Notes under the pieces: generated by a model
Told to the model about the DNA's origin: nothing
The model's database searches: none
What the model saw: the letters and a program-made list of their open reading frames with translations, nothing else
Part shown: piece after piece, positions 34,585-41,498 of the stretch
Position numbering within the stretch: position 1 is the first letter of the stretch
Layout: every line of letters begins with the position of its first letter
From: Allorhizobium ampelinum S4
GTDB taxonomy: Bacteria; Pseudomonadota; Alphaproteobacteria; Rhizobiales; Rhizobiaceae
Length of the DNA: 64,000 bases
Direction of reading: 5' to 3'
NCBI RefSeq assembly: GCF_000016285.1
Contig: NC_011989.1
Coordinates: forward strand, 2,483,001-2,547,000
Made by a program: the position numbers and the translations under genes

Positions 34585-34853
34585 GACTGACCTCCGGCGG
34601 GAGGCTCAAGACAAGGCGGGTCCGGCTTTGCGCCCCGCGTCATTGCCCGCATATCAAGAGAGCCGAAGGCACGATGGACACCCAGCAGCGCAACGATAAG
34701 GCCGACCATGCTTGGCACGGTGACATTGCCGAACGCCACGGCCTGTTCAGAACCAAGGCAAGCGCCGATGGTCAGGGTCAGGATGACAGTCCAGGCCAAG
34801 GCACCTGAACACCAGAGCCATTGCTTGGATGTGGTGTAGGACGGCTTTTCCAT
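34581..34853 (-). CDS. Holin-like two-TM membrane protein
   Basis: 90 residues with two membrane segments (about 10-33 and 42-60; WSGALAWTVILTLTIGACL-like and VPSMVGLIVALLGVH) and a charged Pro-rich tail. Its place between endolysin and spanin genes, its size and its topology fit a holin, which would release the endolysin. The first ATG overlaps the stop of the 58-residue gene upstream. Confidence 0.65.
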   Translation of the reverse strand: MEKPSYTTSKQWLWCSGALAWTVILTLTIGACLGSEQAVAFGNVTVPSMVGLIVALLGVHRAFGSLDMRAMTRGAKPDPPCLEPPAGGQS

Positions 34854-35029
34854 CAGTCGTCACTCCATGTCTGGCGGACCATCCAGGCAAACGGAATGAC
34901 CAACAAACCGCAGGCAACCGTATGCAAAAAGCCAGCTCCAATGATCCAACCTGAAGCGACGGAAACAAACAGGTAGACGGCGACAAACAGCGCCGTCATC
35001 CCGATCTTGCGCTTGAGGCTGATCTTCAT
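34853..35029 (-). CDS. Short lysis-cassette membrane protein (58 aa)
   Basis: An easily missed gene starting MKISLKRKIGMTALFVAVYL at 35,029 and ending in QTWSDD. It has two hydrophobic segments (MTALFVAVYLFVSVASGWII and the following LLVIPFAWMV). It overlaps the endolysin stop (4 bp) and the next start (1 bp). The copy in prophage 2 (59,074-59,250) has the same length with mostly conservative changes, which supports coding. A second holin or antiholin is the best guess. Confidence 0.75.
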   Translation of the reverse strand: MKISLKRKIGMTALFVAVYLFVSVASGWIIGAGFLHTVACGLLVIPFAWMVRQTWSDD

Positions 35030-35532
35030 ACGATGGCCGCCTGAAAATGCATGCCGTCACGGCGTTGCGGCGACCAGTCACCACCCCATATCCAGCCTTC
35101 GGCCTTGAAGGCATCGACCACGCGCGGGTCCATGTCAGGCGTAGGATCGCCAAGACCGTTATGAGACGGGTCGAGATCGACCGCGCAGCCGTAAGCATGC
35201 ATGGAAAGCGCGGACTTGCCGCGCATCTGCCGCCAGTTATAACCACCACCGATCAGATGCAGGTTCTTGGCTTCAATGGTCTTCTGGTTTTTGCCGAAGA
35301 TATCCCAGATATTGCCGAGAACCCGGCCAAGGCTGCCAGCGACCTTCGTGTGAACGCGAAAGGATTTGAGCGGGATTGATGTGTCCCAGGCGGCAACAGC
35401 CTTCCATGGGATCGGCACGAGGACAAGGTTCGCCTTCTCCCAGGCCAGATCAGGCCCGGCAACGCCCTTGGTGATTTTGAGGTTCTTGCCGTAGAAATCG
35501 GCAACGGCGGACTGTTGAGGCCAATTGTTCAT
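35026..35532 (-). CDS. Endolysin, M15-type peptidase
   Basis: 168 residues without a signal peptide. The zinc-site motifs of M15 (VanY/L-Ala-D-Glu) peptidases are visible: SMHAYGCAVDLDPSHN (His and Asp) and DGMHFQ (His). So it should cut peptide stems of peptidoglycan. It begins 18 nt after a hairpin and heads a tightly overlapping lysis cassette. Confidence 0.85.
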   Translation of the reverse strand: MNNWPQQSAVADFYGKNLKITKGVAGPDLAWEKANLVLVPIPWKAVAAWDTSIPLKSFRVHTKVAGSLGRVLGNIWDIFGKNQKTIEAKNLHLIGGGYNWRQMRGKSALSMHAYGCAVDLDPSHNGLGDPTPDMDPRVVDAFKAEGWIWGGDWSPQRRDGMHFQAAIV

Positions 35533-35550
35533 GATCGTTCCCAGCTAAAG

Positions 35551-35574
35551 AAAAAAGCCGGGCAAGACCGGCTT
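35551..35574 (-). terminator. Hairpin with T6 between the Mor-like gene and the lysis cassette
   Basis: Minus strand: aaagccgg, loop tcttgc, ccggctttttt. A counterpart lies at 59,771. It sits only 18 nt before the endolysin ATG, so it probably ends the early transcript while the lysis promoter overlaps it. Confidence 0.65.
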
Positions 35575-35582
35575 TGCTGAGG

Positions 35583-35597
35583 ACGAGTTTTGCTCGT
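35583..35597 (-). promoter_or_regulatory. Dyad, candidate binding site of the Mor-like activator
   Basis: acgag-N5-ctcgt, centred about 58 bp before the endolysin start. In prophage 2 the same spot reads acgat-N4-atcgt (59,804-59,817), so the symmetry is kept although the sequence changed. Mu Mor binds a dyad just upstream of the middle promoter, which also follows the mor gene. Confidence 0.5.
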
Positions 35598-35608
35598 TAC
35601 GGGCGCAT

Positions 35609-35634
35609 CAAAACAGCCGGTAGGGTAACCGGGT
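35609..35634 (-). terminator. Recurrent phage hairpin, copy 3 (after the Mor-like gene)
   Basis: ccggt and accgg pair around agggta next to aaaacag; on the minus strand it begins at the Mor-like stop codon and ends in ctgtttt. Compensating changes relative to the copy at 59,829 support a functional RNA stem. Confidence 0.65.
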
Positions 35635-35993
35635 CAAAATTCGAAAAGATCGAGTTGATTGGTTTCGCCGGAACGCAGCCATTTGCTCACTGTCTTATGT
35701 GTCGTGTGCAGTTGGCGGGCAATGTCGTTCGTGTTCAGCCCCTTATTATACTTTAAATGGCTGGCGATAAAGGGCTTTGCTGTGGGCACATATAATGGAC
35801 CAGAACCGACCTTGGCTGCCAGACTGATAGCGGCGGCCTTGCCGAGTTCTTCGGCCACTGCGGACCCCGTCTGAGGACTTTCCGAGAGGTAGACATACGA
35901 CCCTCCGAAGGCCAGGAGGAACTGGATAGCCTTCTCGATGCCGACCGCCGTCACATACGGCTGAACATGGGCGGGAACGCGGATTTCAGCCAC
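35634..35993 (-). CDS. Mor-like (Mu middle/late activator) HTH regulator
   Basis: 119 residues. LLAFGGSYVYLSESPQ and LYVPTAKPFIASHL resemble the dimerising beta strand region of Mor/C, and KGLNTNDIARQLHTTHKTVSKWL is the C-terminal helix-turn-helix. It lies, like Mor, at the end of the early region just before a dyad and the lysis/late genes. Its homologue in prophage 2 differs mainly in the recognition helix (THKTVSKW against TDVTIRNW). Confidence 0.7.
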   Translation of the reverse strand: MAEIRVPAHVQPYVTAVGIEKAIQFLLAFGGSYVYLSESPQTGSAVAEELGKAAAISLAAKVGSGPLYVPTAKPFIASHLKYNKGLNTNDIARQLHTTHKTVSKWLRSGETNQLDLFEF

Positions 35994-36177
35994 GGCGCAC
36001 CTCCAGCTGCTGTTCGAGGATCAGGATTTCGCGGGTCACGGCTTTCAATTCTCCAAGCTTTTCGAATTTGCCGCGTTCGTGCGGCCTCATGGTTTCAATG
36101 CGCCTTACAAGCGCTTCACGGCGGTCCTGAAGCCTCTTCAAGTCACCCTTGAGAAAGAGAGGCAGGACCGGCGTCAT
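35986..36177 (-). CDS. Small helical early protein (63 aa)
   Basis: Starts at the ATG at 36,177. Almost entirely helical and charged (GDLKRLQDRREALVRRIETM, ELKAVTREILILEQQLEVRRG), likely a short coiled coil. It overlaps the Mor-like gene by 8 bp. Absent from the same place in prophage 2. No family recognised. Confidence 0.6.
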   Translation of the reverse strand: MTPVLPLFLKGDLKRLQDRREALVRRIETMRPHERGKFEKLGELKAVTREILILEQQLEVRRG

Positions 36178-36179
36178 CT

Positions 36180-36437
36180 TCAGATCCTCTTGCCCGGCTG
36201 GACGCGAAAGCAGGTCACGACGCCTTCGTCCTGGATGACGAATTTCATCCCATCGGCAATCACCTTGGCCGCGCCGAACCGAACGCCGGTGCTGCACATG
36301 ATGCGGATCTCGGTGCGGATCGCCTCGACATCGATGCCGTGCCGGCGCTCCAGAAAGCGCAGAACAGCGTGGTCGGTCACGACGGCAATGGTGAAGCCGG
36401 TTTCCGGCATGGGCTTGGCTGGCGGCTTTTGGCTCAT
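36180..36437 (-). CDS. Small early phage protein (85 aa)
   Basis: Starts at the ATG at 36,437, overlapping the ASCH gene's stop by 4 bp. Contains VVTDHAVLRFLERRHGIDVEAIR and a beta C-terminus (MKFVIQDEGVVTCFRV). Proteins with this HAVxRFLER start recur in alphaproteobacterial phages. Function unknown; absent from prophage 2. Confidence 0.6.
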   Translation of the reverse strand: MSQKPPAKPMPETGFTIAVVTDHAVLRFLERRHGIDVEAIRTEIRIMCSTGVRFGAAKVIADGMKFVIQDEGVVTCFRVQPGKRI

Positions 36438-36871
36438 GCGCGCCGCTCCCACTTGATCAAGACACCTTGGAAGACGTTCTTGTCATGACTGTCGCGCCAA
36501 AACCGGCCCATGGTTTCCCGTGCCGTCGCGCCGATCAACTTTGCCGGTGCGATGCCTTTCAGCCGGATCGGATCAAAACCGTCCGAGGCCGCGAATGGCT
36601 CAATCTCATCACGGTGCAGCGGTTGGCCGTTGATGGCGATGTAGGCAATGCCAGCGTCGATCAAGTCGCTCGACATGATGACGATCGGCAGTACCTCAAT
36701 GCAGATCGGATCGTCGATGATCTTTCGGCAGTACCGGGTCCGCAGCCCCTGGAAGAGCTGGACGGGTTCGCCAACATGGGCATGGCGGCGGCGATGCCCC
36801 CGGATGGTGTGGGTTTTGGTGCCATCTTCGATCTGTGCCGCGAAGAATTTTTTGAAGCCGTAGGATACCAT
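36434..36871 (-). CDS. ASCH-domain-like protein
   Basis: 145 residues. The N-terminal FKKFFAAQIEDGTKTHTIRG with following HAHVGEPVQLFQGLRTRYC is the usual ASCH layout (a beta-barrel nucleic-acid or nucleoside binding fold related to PUA). Some ASCH proteins are RNases or N4-acetylcytidine hydrolases; nothing here decides. Part of a three-gene block missing from prophage 2. Confidence 0.65.
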   Translation of the reverse strand: MVSYGFKKFFAAQIEDGTKTHTIRGHRRRHAHVGEPVQLFQGLRTRYCRKIIDDPICIEVLPIVIMSSDLIDAGIAYIAINGQPLHRDEIEPFAASDGFDPIRLKGIAPAKLIGATARETMGRFWRDSHDKNVFQGVLIKWERRA

Positions 36872-37041
36872 CAGGCACCTGCCTTTTTGACGGTGTCCTG
36901 CTCAACCGGATCAGTCGGGTTATCCTCGGACTTGGCCGGGAAAAGCTTGCGAAGATCGAAGCCACCGGTGGAACGGATATTCATGGTTCCATCGCGGTTC
37001 AGCTTCATGGTGATAGTGGCCGGCTTTTTTTTCTTCGCCAT
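36871..37041 (-). CDS. Small basic early protein (56 aa)
   Basis: Starts at the ATG at 37,041, sharing ATGA with the GemA stop, and abuts the ASCH gene. Lys-rich head (AKKKKPATITMKLNRDGTMN), then GGFDLRKLFPAKSEDNPTD. Too short to classify. Confidence 0.55.
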   Translation of the reverse strand: MAKKKKPATITMKLNRDGTMNIRSTGGFDLRKLFPAKSEDNPTDPVEQDTVKKAGA

Positions 37042-37688
37042 CACGCACCTGCCTTCTGGGCGCGTACCCGTTCGCCCAGGGCGTTCATGACGGTCTGCCA
37101 CTGGCTCGGCTTCAAATCAGCCAGCCAGACATTTGACAGGCCGAGCAATGAGGCGACTTGCGCGTCAAAGCCCTTGCGTACGATCAGGCTTACGCCGGGA
37201 TTGAGGATCTTCCACTGCGCCCAGGCGATCTTCGCGCCATCGCTGGCGAGCCACTCTTGGCCGTTGGTGTTGCCGAAGCCGACACCAGCCTCGCGGGCCA
37301 GCCATGTTTTCAGCCCCTCAATCGCTTTCTTGGCATCATCGGCGTGGTGCAGGAAGCGAACATGATCGAGACCGGTCTGGCGGGTGACAAAGGCCAACAA
37401 TGCCGCATCGTCCCGGTTCTCGACCACACCGAGGTTCCAGCCCGCGATCCACAGCGCCTGGAGCTTCTTGGCGAATTTTCCGACCAGCGGCTTGCGCTTG
37501 CCTGCGCTGGCCGGAGCCGGAGCAAAGCCTTCACCCCGAAACACCTTCAGCACCTTCTGGCGCTCTGCCTCTGTCATGTCTTTCGCGGATGGCTTGCCGG
37601 TGATGTTTTCGAGCTTGGCCCGGTAGGTGTCTTCGTCTAGGCCGAGATGCTTTTTGGCTACGTGAATGGCTGCGATCGAGGAGGTCAT
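37041..37688 (-). CDS. gemA: GemA-like regulatory protein (Mu gp16)
   Basis: 215 residues from the ATG at 37,688. Signature: SIAAIHVAKKHLGLDEDTYR, ITGKPSAKDMTEAERQKVLK, and LQALWIAGWNLGVV with TRQTGLDHVRFL. Mu GemA modulates host gene expression and supercoiling, and lies just before mor; here too the order is gemA then Mor-like, with small genes in between. The prophage 2 homologue is directly adjacent to its Mor-like gene. Confidence 0.85.
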   Translation of the reverse strand: MTSSIAAIHVAKKHLGLDEDTYRAKLENITGKPSAKDMTEAERQKVLKVFRGEGFAPAPASAGKRKPLVGKFAKKLQALWIAGWNLGVVENRDDAALLAFVTRQTGLDHVRFLHHADDAKKAIEGLKTWLAREAGVGFGNTNGQEWLASDGAKIAWAQWKILNPGVSLIVRKGFDAQVASLLGLSNVWLADLKPSQWQTVMNALGERVRAQKAGA

Positions 37689-37975
37689 GACAGCACGCCT
37701 TCCTCGGTTAAATGGTGATACCAAACCTCATTTGGAAAAGCCCAAGCATGCCATCGTTCAAAGGCTGTAAGAGCCTCTTCTGTGTCGGCAGCTTCCGGGA
37801 CGCCGGGTATCAACAGCACACCATCCGTGTAGCCATGGCGCGCCTTTGCGTTTACCGCGTCTTCTATGGTTTCTTTTTCGCCACCAGCAAAGACGATTAC
37901 GCCGTGGGGGATTGCGGCCTCGTCCTCAACAATGCCGATAACGCCAGCGCGGTCACAGTAGGCAACTGCAAACAT
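37685..37975 (-). CDS. Small early hypothetical protein (96 aa)
   Basis: Overlaps GemA by 4 bp. Alpha/beta, with FAVAYCDRAGVIGIVED, an AVNAKARHGYTDGVLLIPGV middle and a Trp-rich end (FERWHAWAFPNEVWYHHL). Absent from prophage 2. No family recognised. Confidence 0.55.
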   Translation of the reverse strand: MFAVAYCDRAGVIGIVEDEAAIPHGVIVFAGGEKETIEDAVNAKARHGYTDGVLLIPGVPEAADTEEALTAFERWHAWAFPNEVWYHHLTEEGVLS

Positions 37976-38181
37976 TACTTGATCCTCCTATCGATCTGAT
38001 CCGCCAATGCGCTGAGATTGATTTCGGACAAGGAAACTGCACCTACAGTCTTGGCTTGAGCTGCGTCGGAGATGTACGCATAGGTCACACCTTCATCCGT
38101 CGAAATCGTGCAACCTTCAGCGCTGAACTCAGCGATAAGTGCGGCCAAGATGGTGTCGTGGCGGGATTGGTCGGTGCTCAT
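37975..38181 (-). CDS. Small early hypothetical protein (68 aa)
   Basis: Begins TDQSRHDTILAALIAEFSAE and ends LSALADQIDRRIK, with a short central strand pair. Overlaps neighbours by 1 and 4 bp, so it is part of the same translated chain. Absent from prophage 2; function unknown. Confidence 0.55.
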   Translation of the reverse strand: MSTDQSRHDTILAALIAEFSAEGCTISTDEGVTYAYISDAAQAKTVGAVSLSEINLSALADQIDRRIK

Positions 38182-38489
38182 GCCGCACCCGCTTTCGTCG
38201 ATCTACGTTCTTCTGCCGATTTTACTTGCGGCGCATACGGCGATGGAACAACGCGACCCAGAGATGGAGCTGCATTTTTCTGCATCAGATGATCGGCGCC
38301 GACCTGAGACGGCGCGGGGCATGGCTCAATGGCGTTGATGGTGTTCAGGATGCCGCTCACCCCAAACGTCGCGCTGCACTCGAAGCGCACCAGCAACATG
38401 CGCTCCTGCTGTTCGTTGACGGGTCTGGCGTCTGCGCCGCAGACAGGGCAGGTCTTTTCGGCTTTCAGTTTTGCGTAAAGGTGGTTCAT
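38178..38489 (-). CDS. Small zinc-finger-like early protein (103 aa)
   Basis: Starts at the ATG at 38,489. Two Cys (TCPVCGADARPV) plus a third in RFECSATFGVSG suggest a metal knuckle. The homologue at 60,856-61,092 matches in the first 70 residues (TCPVCGQPA, ERMLLVRYECGATFGVSG) but is shorter; the last 30 residues here are unique and basic. Function unknown. Confidence 0.65.
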   Translation of the reverse strand: MNHLYAKLKAEKTCPVCGADARPVNEQQERMLLVRFECSATFGVSGILNTINAIEPCPAPSQVGADHLMQKNAAPSLGRVVPSPYAPQVKSAEERRSTKAGAA

Positions 38490-38920
38490 GCTGCACCTAC
38501 CTTCTTGGCCTGGGCAGCATGCAAATCCGCGGCTCTTTTTAGAAGCTCCGGCTCTATCGCATCGACGCTTTCTACGTAGAACCAAAGCTGCTGGGTATAG
38601 CCCCAGCCGCTCTTCCATGTGTCGGGAGCAAGGTACGTCCTGATACATATCGAGGCGGTGGCCATGAAACCTCGGCGACCGTTCAGCTCCCAAAGTTCAG
38701 CGACGGTCTCGCGCAATCTGCGGGGTGAAGTGAACTCGTCGATGTGAGCTACCAGTTTGGCTAGTTCGGGAAAGCTGACGGCCAAGTCGGCGTTGGCCGT
38801 AACGTCGATCGCATCACAAAACTCCTCCAACCAATCAGGGGGAGATTGCGGATCTCCGAGCATGTGGATCGGGTAAATGGCGTCAACGCGGGCTTCAGCG
38901 TCATAAAGATTTTCGTACAT
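38486..38920 (-). CDS. Early hypothetical protein (144 aa), prophage 1 only
   Basis: Starts at the ATG at 38,920 behind ggagg. Acidic, with YDAEARVDAIYPIHMLGDPQ, a Trp/Tyr cluster (WKSGWGYTQQLWFYVE) and a helical Ala-rich end. It overlaps the zinc-finger-like gene by 4 bp. No counterpart in prophage 2, where DUF3164 directly precedes the zinc-finger-like gene. Confidence 0.6.
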   Translation of the reverse strand: MYENLYDAEARVDAIYPIHMLGDPQSPPDWLEEFCDAIDVTANADLAVSFPELAKLVAHIDEFTSPRRLRETVAELWELNGRRGFMATASICIRTYLAPDTWKSGWGYTQQLWFYVESVDAIEPELLKRAADLHAAQAKKVGAA

Positions 38921-38931
38921 GGCTTTCCTCC

Positions 38932-39585
38932 TCACGCCTTGGCAATATCGACGGTGACAGCGATCCATTCGTCCTGAACGGAATTTCGTACATGAAACCG
39001 GATATACTGTTTGGAATAGGCGACGTTGATCGCGTCGTTGATGGCGCGAACAGCCTGCACCCACCGCTCGTCCTCAATGGCCAGCTTCGTGAGCTTCTTG
39101 ATTTCCTTGAGGTTGACCTTGCCCTCTTTATCCGTATCGAAGGCACGGGTGATAAGGGCGCGGATCTCGACGCGGGCGTCGGATGTCCATTCGTTGAGGC
39201 ATTCGTCAATGAGGCTCTTTGCCACCTGAAGCTCAGGACCGGCTGTCTCAAAATCATTGATCGCAACGGATACACGCATCAGGCCGTCAATGGTCTGATA
39301 GGTACGGTTGCCCTTTATCCCACCTGACTTCGCTCCGTATTCCTGCTCCAGGACAGCGTCCAAAGCGTCGAGATCATCCATGCAGTGGGCACGAAACCGG
39401 GCAATCCGAGCCGAGATATCGACAGCATAGGCCATGACCTTGCGGACCGATTCGTCGCGCAACTTCTCCTGCGGCTTCACCAGCTCCAGCGGCACCAATG
39501 CGCCCTTGGCATTGGCCATGTATTCTTTGCCGTTGACGAGCGTAACGCCGTCGGTGGGCTTTTCTTCGAGAATAATTGCTTCCAT
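38932..39585 (-). CDS. DUF3164 family early protein
   Basis: 217 residues from the ATG at 39,585. Recognised by GKEYMANAKGALVPLELVKP, the long helix RIARFRAHCMDDLDALDAVL and KGNRTYQTIDGLMRVSVAIND. DUF3164 proteins are a regular early component of B3/RcapMu-like transposable phages; no activity is known. The prophage 2 copy has the same length. Confidence 0.8.
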   Translation of the reverse strand: MEAIILEEKPTDGVTLVNGKEYMANAKGALVPLELVKPQEKLRDESVRKVMAYAVDISARIARFRAHCMDDLDALDAVLEQEYGAKSGGIKGNRTYQTIDGLMRVSVAINDFETAGPELQVAKSLIDECLNEWTSDARVEIRALITRAFDTDKEGKVNLKEIKKLTKLAIEDERWVQAVRAINDAINVAYSKQYIRFHVRNSVQDEWIAVTVDIAKA

Positions 39586-39589
39586 GAGT

Positions 39590-39877
39590 TCAATCCTTCT
39601 TGTGTAGGTTTTTGGCGGCGCTTCGAACGCCCTGTGAGGCGGCAAGGAGGGCGTTCAGCGCCCGCCTTTCATCGCGTGTCCCTTTGCTGGCCTCGTACCG
39701 GTCAAGGGCTTGCCAAAGCAGCATGGCGGCGTTGACGAGGGTTTCGTCGCAGGGGCGGCGGTTCAGCGCCGCCCGCTCGTCCTTCTCCGCTGCCCGGATC
39801 GTCCGCAGCAGCTTGGGACCGACCACTTCAAGCAGTTGGTCAATCGGGATTTCGAGTGGGACGATGAGTGATTTCAT
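39590..39877 (-). CDS. Small early phage protein (95 aa)
   Basis: Begins MKSLIVPLEIPIDQLLEVVG and contains DRYEASKGTRDERRALNALL. Mostly helical. Homologue at 61,762 keeps the same ends (EASEGTRDERRALNALL). Overlaps the next gene by 4 bp. Function unknown. Confidence 0.65.
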   Translation of the reverse strand: MKSLIVPLEIPIDQLLEVVGPKLLRTIRAAEKDERAALNRRPCDETLVNAAMLLWQALDRYEASKGTRDERRALNALLAASQGVRSAAKNLHKKD

Positions 39878-40155
39878 GCCGCGTCACCTCCATCTGGCGG
39901 AGGGCGGTGAGACGGTTTCGGGCGGGGCCGAAATAGGATGACCTTCTCGTCCAATACGATTGGCGGTGGCGAGGCTGGGTGTGTTGCCCGTTCAGCCAGT
40001 TCCTCAACATCATTCGAAATTTTGGCGATAACTCGGAGGTATTCGGCTATCGTAGCAATGAAGCCCGGATGCATATTGATGCCCAGCGCAACAACCTTTT
40101 GAAGCCTTGCTTCCAGCCTTCTTAGGAGTTCTGACGGCTTGCTCGATACGGTCAT
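39874..40155 (-). CDS. Small early phage protein (93 aa)
   Basis: Helical first half (LLRRLEARLQKVVALGINMH) and a Pro-rich end (RPRPKPSHRPPPDGGDAA). It occupies the place of the gene at 62,040 in prophage 2, which has a similar end (PYDGGDAA) but a different body. Function unknown. Confidence 0.6.
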   Translation of the reverse strand: MTVSSKPSELLRRLEARLQKVVALGINMHPGFIATIAEYLRVIAKISNDVEELAERATHPASPPPIVLDEKVILFRPRPKPSHRPPPDGGDAA

Positions 40156-40433
40156 GACCGCCCCCCAAAATCAGGGCGGATGATCTTGCTATCGGCATCC
40201 TTCACCAGCCCGGCGAATTGCTCGGTTGCCAGTCGGTCAACGATCGCACGACCCGCCTTCCCGGCTTCGGCAAGCCGATGAACGGCGACCTCGTCTTCCA
40301 GGTTCTTTGCGAGATCGGCCAGAGTGCCAAGCAGCGTGGCGAACTGTTCGAGGTCTCGTAGAGAGATCAGTGTCCGCCCACACATTGCCTGGATAGACGC
40401 GCTCACGTTTCGGAGTTCCGTGGAGAGGATCAT
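40152..40433 (-). CDS. Small early phage protein (93 aa)
   Basis: Helical; the C-terminal half (VHRLAEAGKAGRAIVDRLATEQFAGL, ending IIRPDFGGRS) is almost the same in the homologue at 62,366, while the N-terminal half differs. It starts inside the MuB-like stop. Function unknown. Confidence 0.65.
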   Translation of the reverse strand: MILSTELRNVSASIQAMCGRTLISLRDLEQFATLLGTLADLAKNLEDEVAVHRLAEAGKAGRAIVDRLATEQFAGLVKDADSKIIRPDFGGRS

Positions 40434-41461
40434 GCCATGTCCTCCACGTCGCGGTTCTTCCAGGCGGCCTGAATGTCCTTTAAGCCAACCTCGGTCCCTG
40501 CCCCAAGCGCCACCATCAAGGCCATGCGCATTGTCTTTTCGATCTGCCGGAAGGCACCGCCCTTCAAGCCGATGCCCATCAGAAACTTGATGCAGGCCGG
40601 ATCGGTTACATTCCAGGCGGCAATGTAGGTTTGCAAGTCATCCGGATAGGGCTGCACCCGTTGCAGGCGCTTACCGATGCGGCTTTTCAGCTGGGCATAA
40701 CTCGGCCCCTTTTTGTTGCTGGCAAACCGGCTATAGACCTCCGAGTTGCCAACGACGGCCACACCGCATTTGTACACATCCACGAAATGGCGAAGCTGGT
40801 TGAGCGCCTCGTCGTTAAGGTGCTGGCCCTCGTCAACGATCAGCAACGTCCCGTCACCGGTCCGCTTCAACTTGGTCCCGATCGCCCGCGCCAGACGCGC
40901 CGGGTTGTTCTCCTGAACCGCGAGCTGCTCGGCCAGCTCCGTCAACATGCCGTGAACCGTCTTGGTGCTCTCAGAAACGGTGGCGTGATAGACATGCGGG
41001 CGCGTGTTGGTGAAATACTCACATGTCGCGGTCTTGCCCATGCCAGCGCCCAGCGTGATCATCACCAGATCGGGGCAAATCTGCGCCCACGTCAGCGTTT
41101 CCAGCACCTCCGCCGAACCGCGAAGCTTCATGAAGGGCGGCGATTGCGGAATCATCGCCGCAATGCTGGCACTGGCTTCCAAGGCATCCAGCCATTGTTC
41201 AATCATGGTGTTGTGACCGTCCAGCCGCCCTTCGTAGCGGCCGGAAAACCACTGGCTAAACGTGCCTTCCTTCATGCCCGACCGGCGGGTAACTTCCGCC
41301 TTCGTCCACCGGAACTGCCGGGCAACGGCAATAACGCGGTCAATCAGCTCCCACCACTTTTCGATATCGGCATCACTCTTGTTTGCAGAAACCTCAGGTG
41401 CCTGGACGGGGCGCTCCCAGGAAGCGCCGTTAAACTGACTTGTGTTGATGTGCTTGTTCAT
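40430..41461 (-). CDS. MuB-like transposition ATPase (AAA+, ExeA-type)
   Basis: 343 residues. An N-terminal HTH (WTKAEVTRRSGMKEGTFSQW, about 45-75), Walker A LGAGMGKTATCEYF, Walker B GTLLIVDEGQHL and sensor segment VAVVGNSEVYSRF. Family members bind target DNA, pick sites away from their own DNA and stimulate the transposase. The start has cggag nine bases upstream, and the gene follows the transposase by 37 bp. Confidence 0.9.
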   Translation of the reverse strand: MNKHINTSQFNGASWERPVQAPEVSANKSDADIEKWWELIDRVIAVARQFRWTKAEVTRRSGMKEGTFSQWFSGRYEGRLDGHNTMIEQWLDALEASASIAAMIPQSPPFMKLRGSAEVLETLTWAQICPDLVMITLGAGMGKTATCEYFTNTRPHVYHATVSESTKTVHGMLTELAEQLAVQENNPARLARAIGTKLKRTGDGTLLIVDEGQHLNDEALNQLRHFVDVYKCGVAVVGNSEVYSRFASNKKGPSYAQLKSRIGKRLQRVQPYPDDLQTYIAAWNVTDPACIKFLMGIGLKGGAFRQIEKTMRMALMVALGAGTEVGLKDIQAAWKNRDVEDMA

Positions 41462-41498
41462 TTACAGATAGCTCCGTTGAATAGCCCATTCGGGCCAG

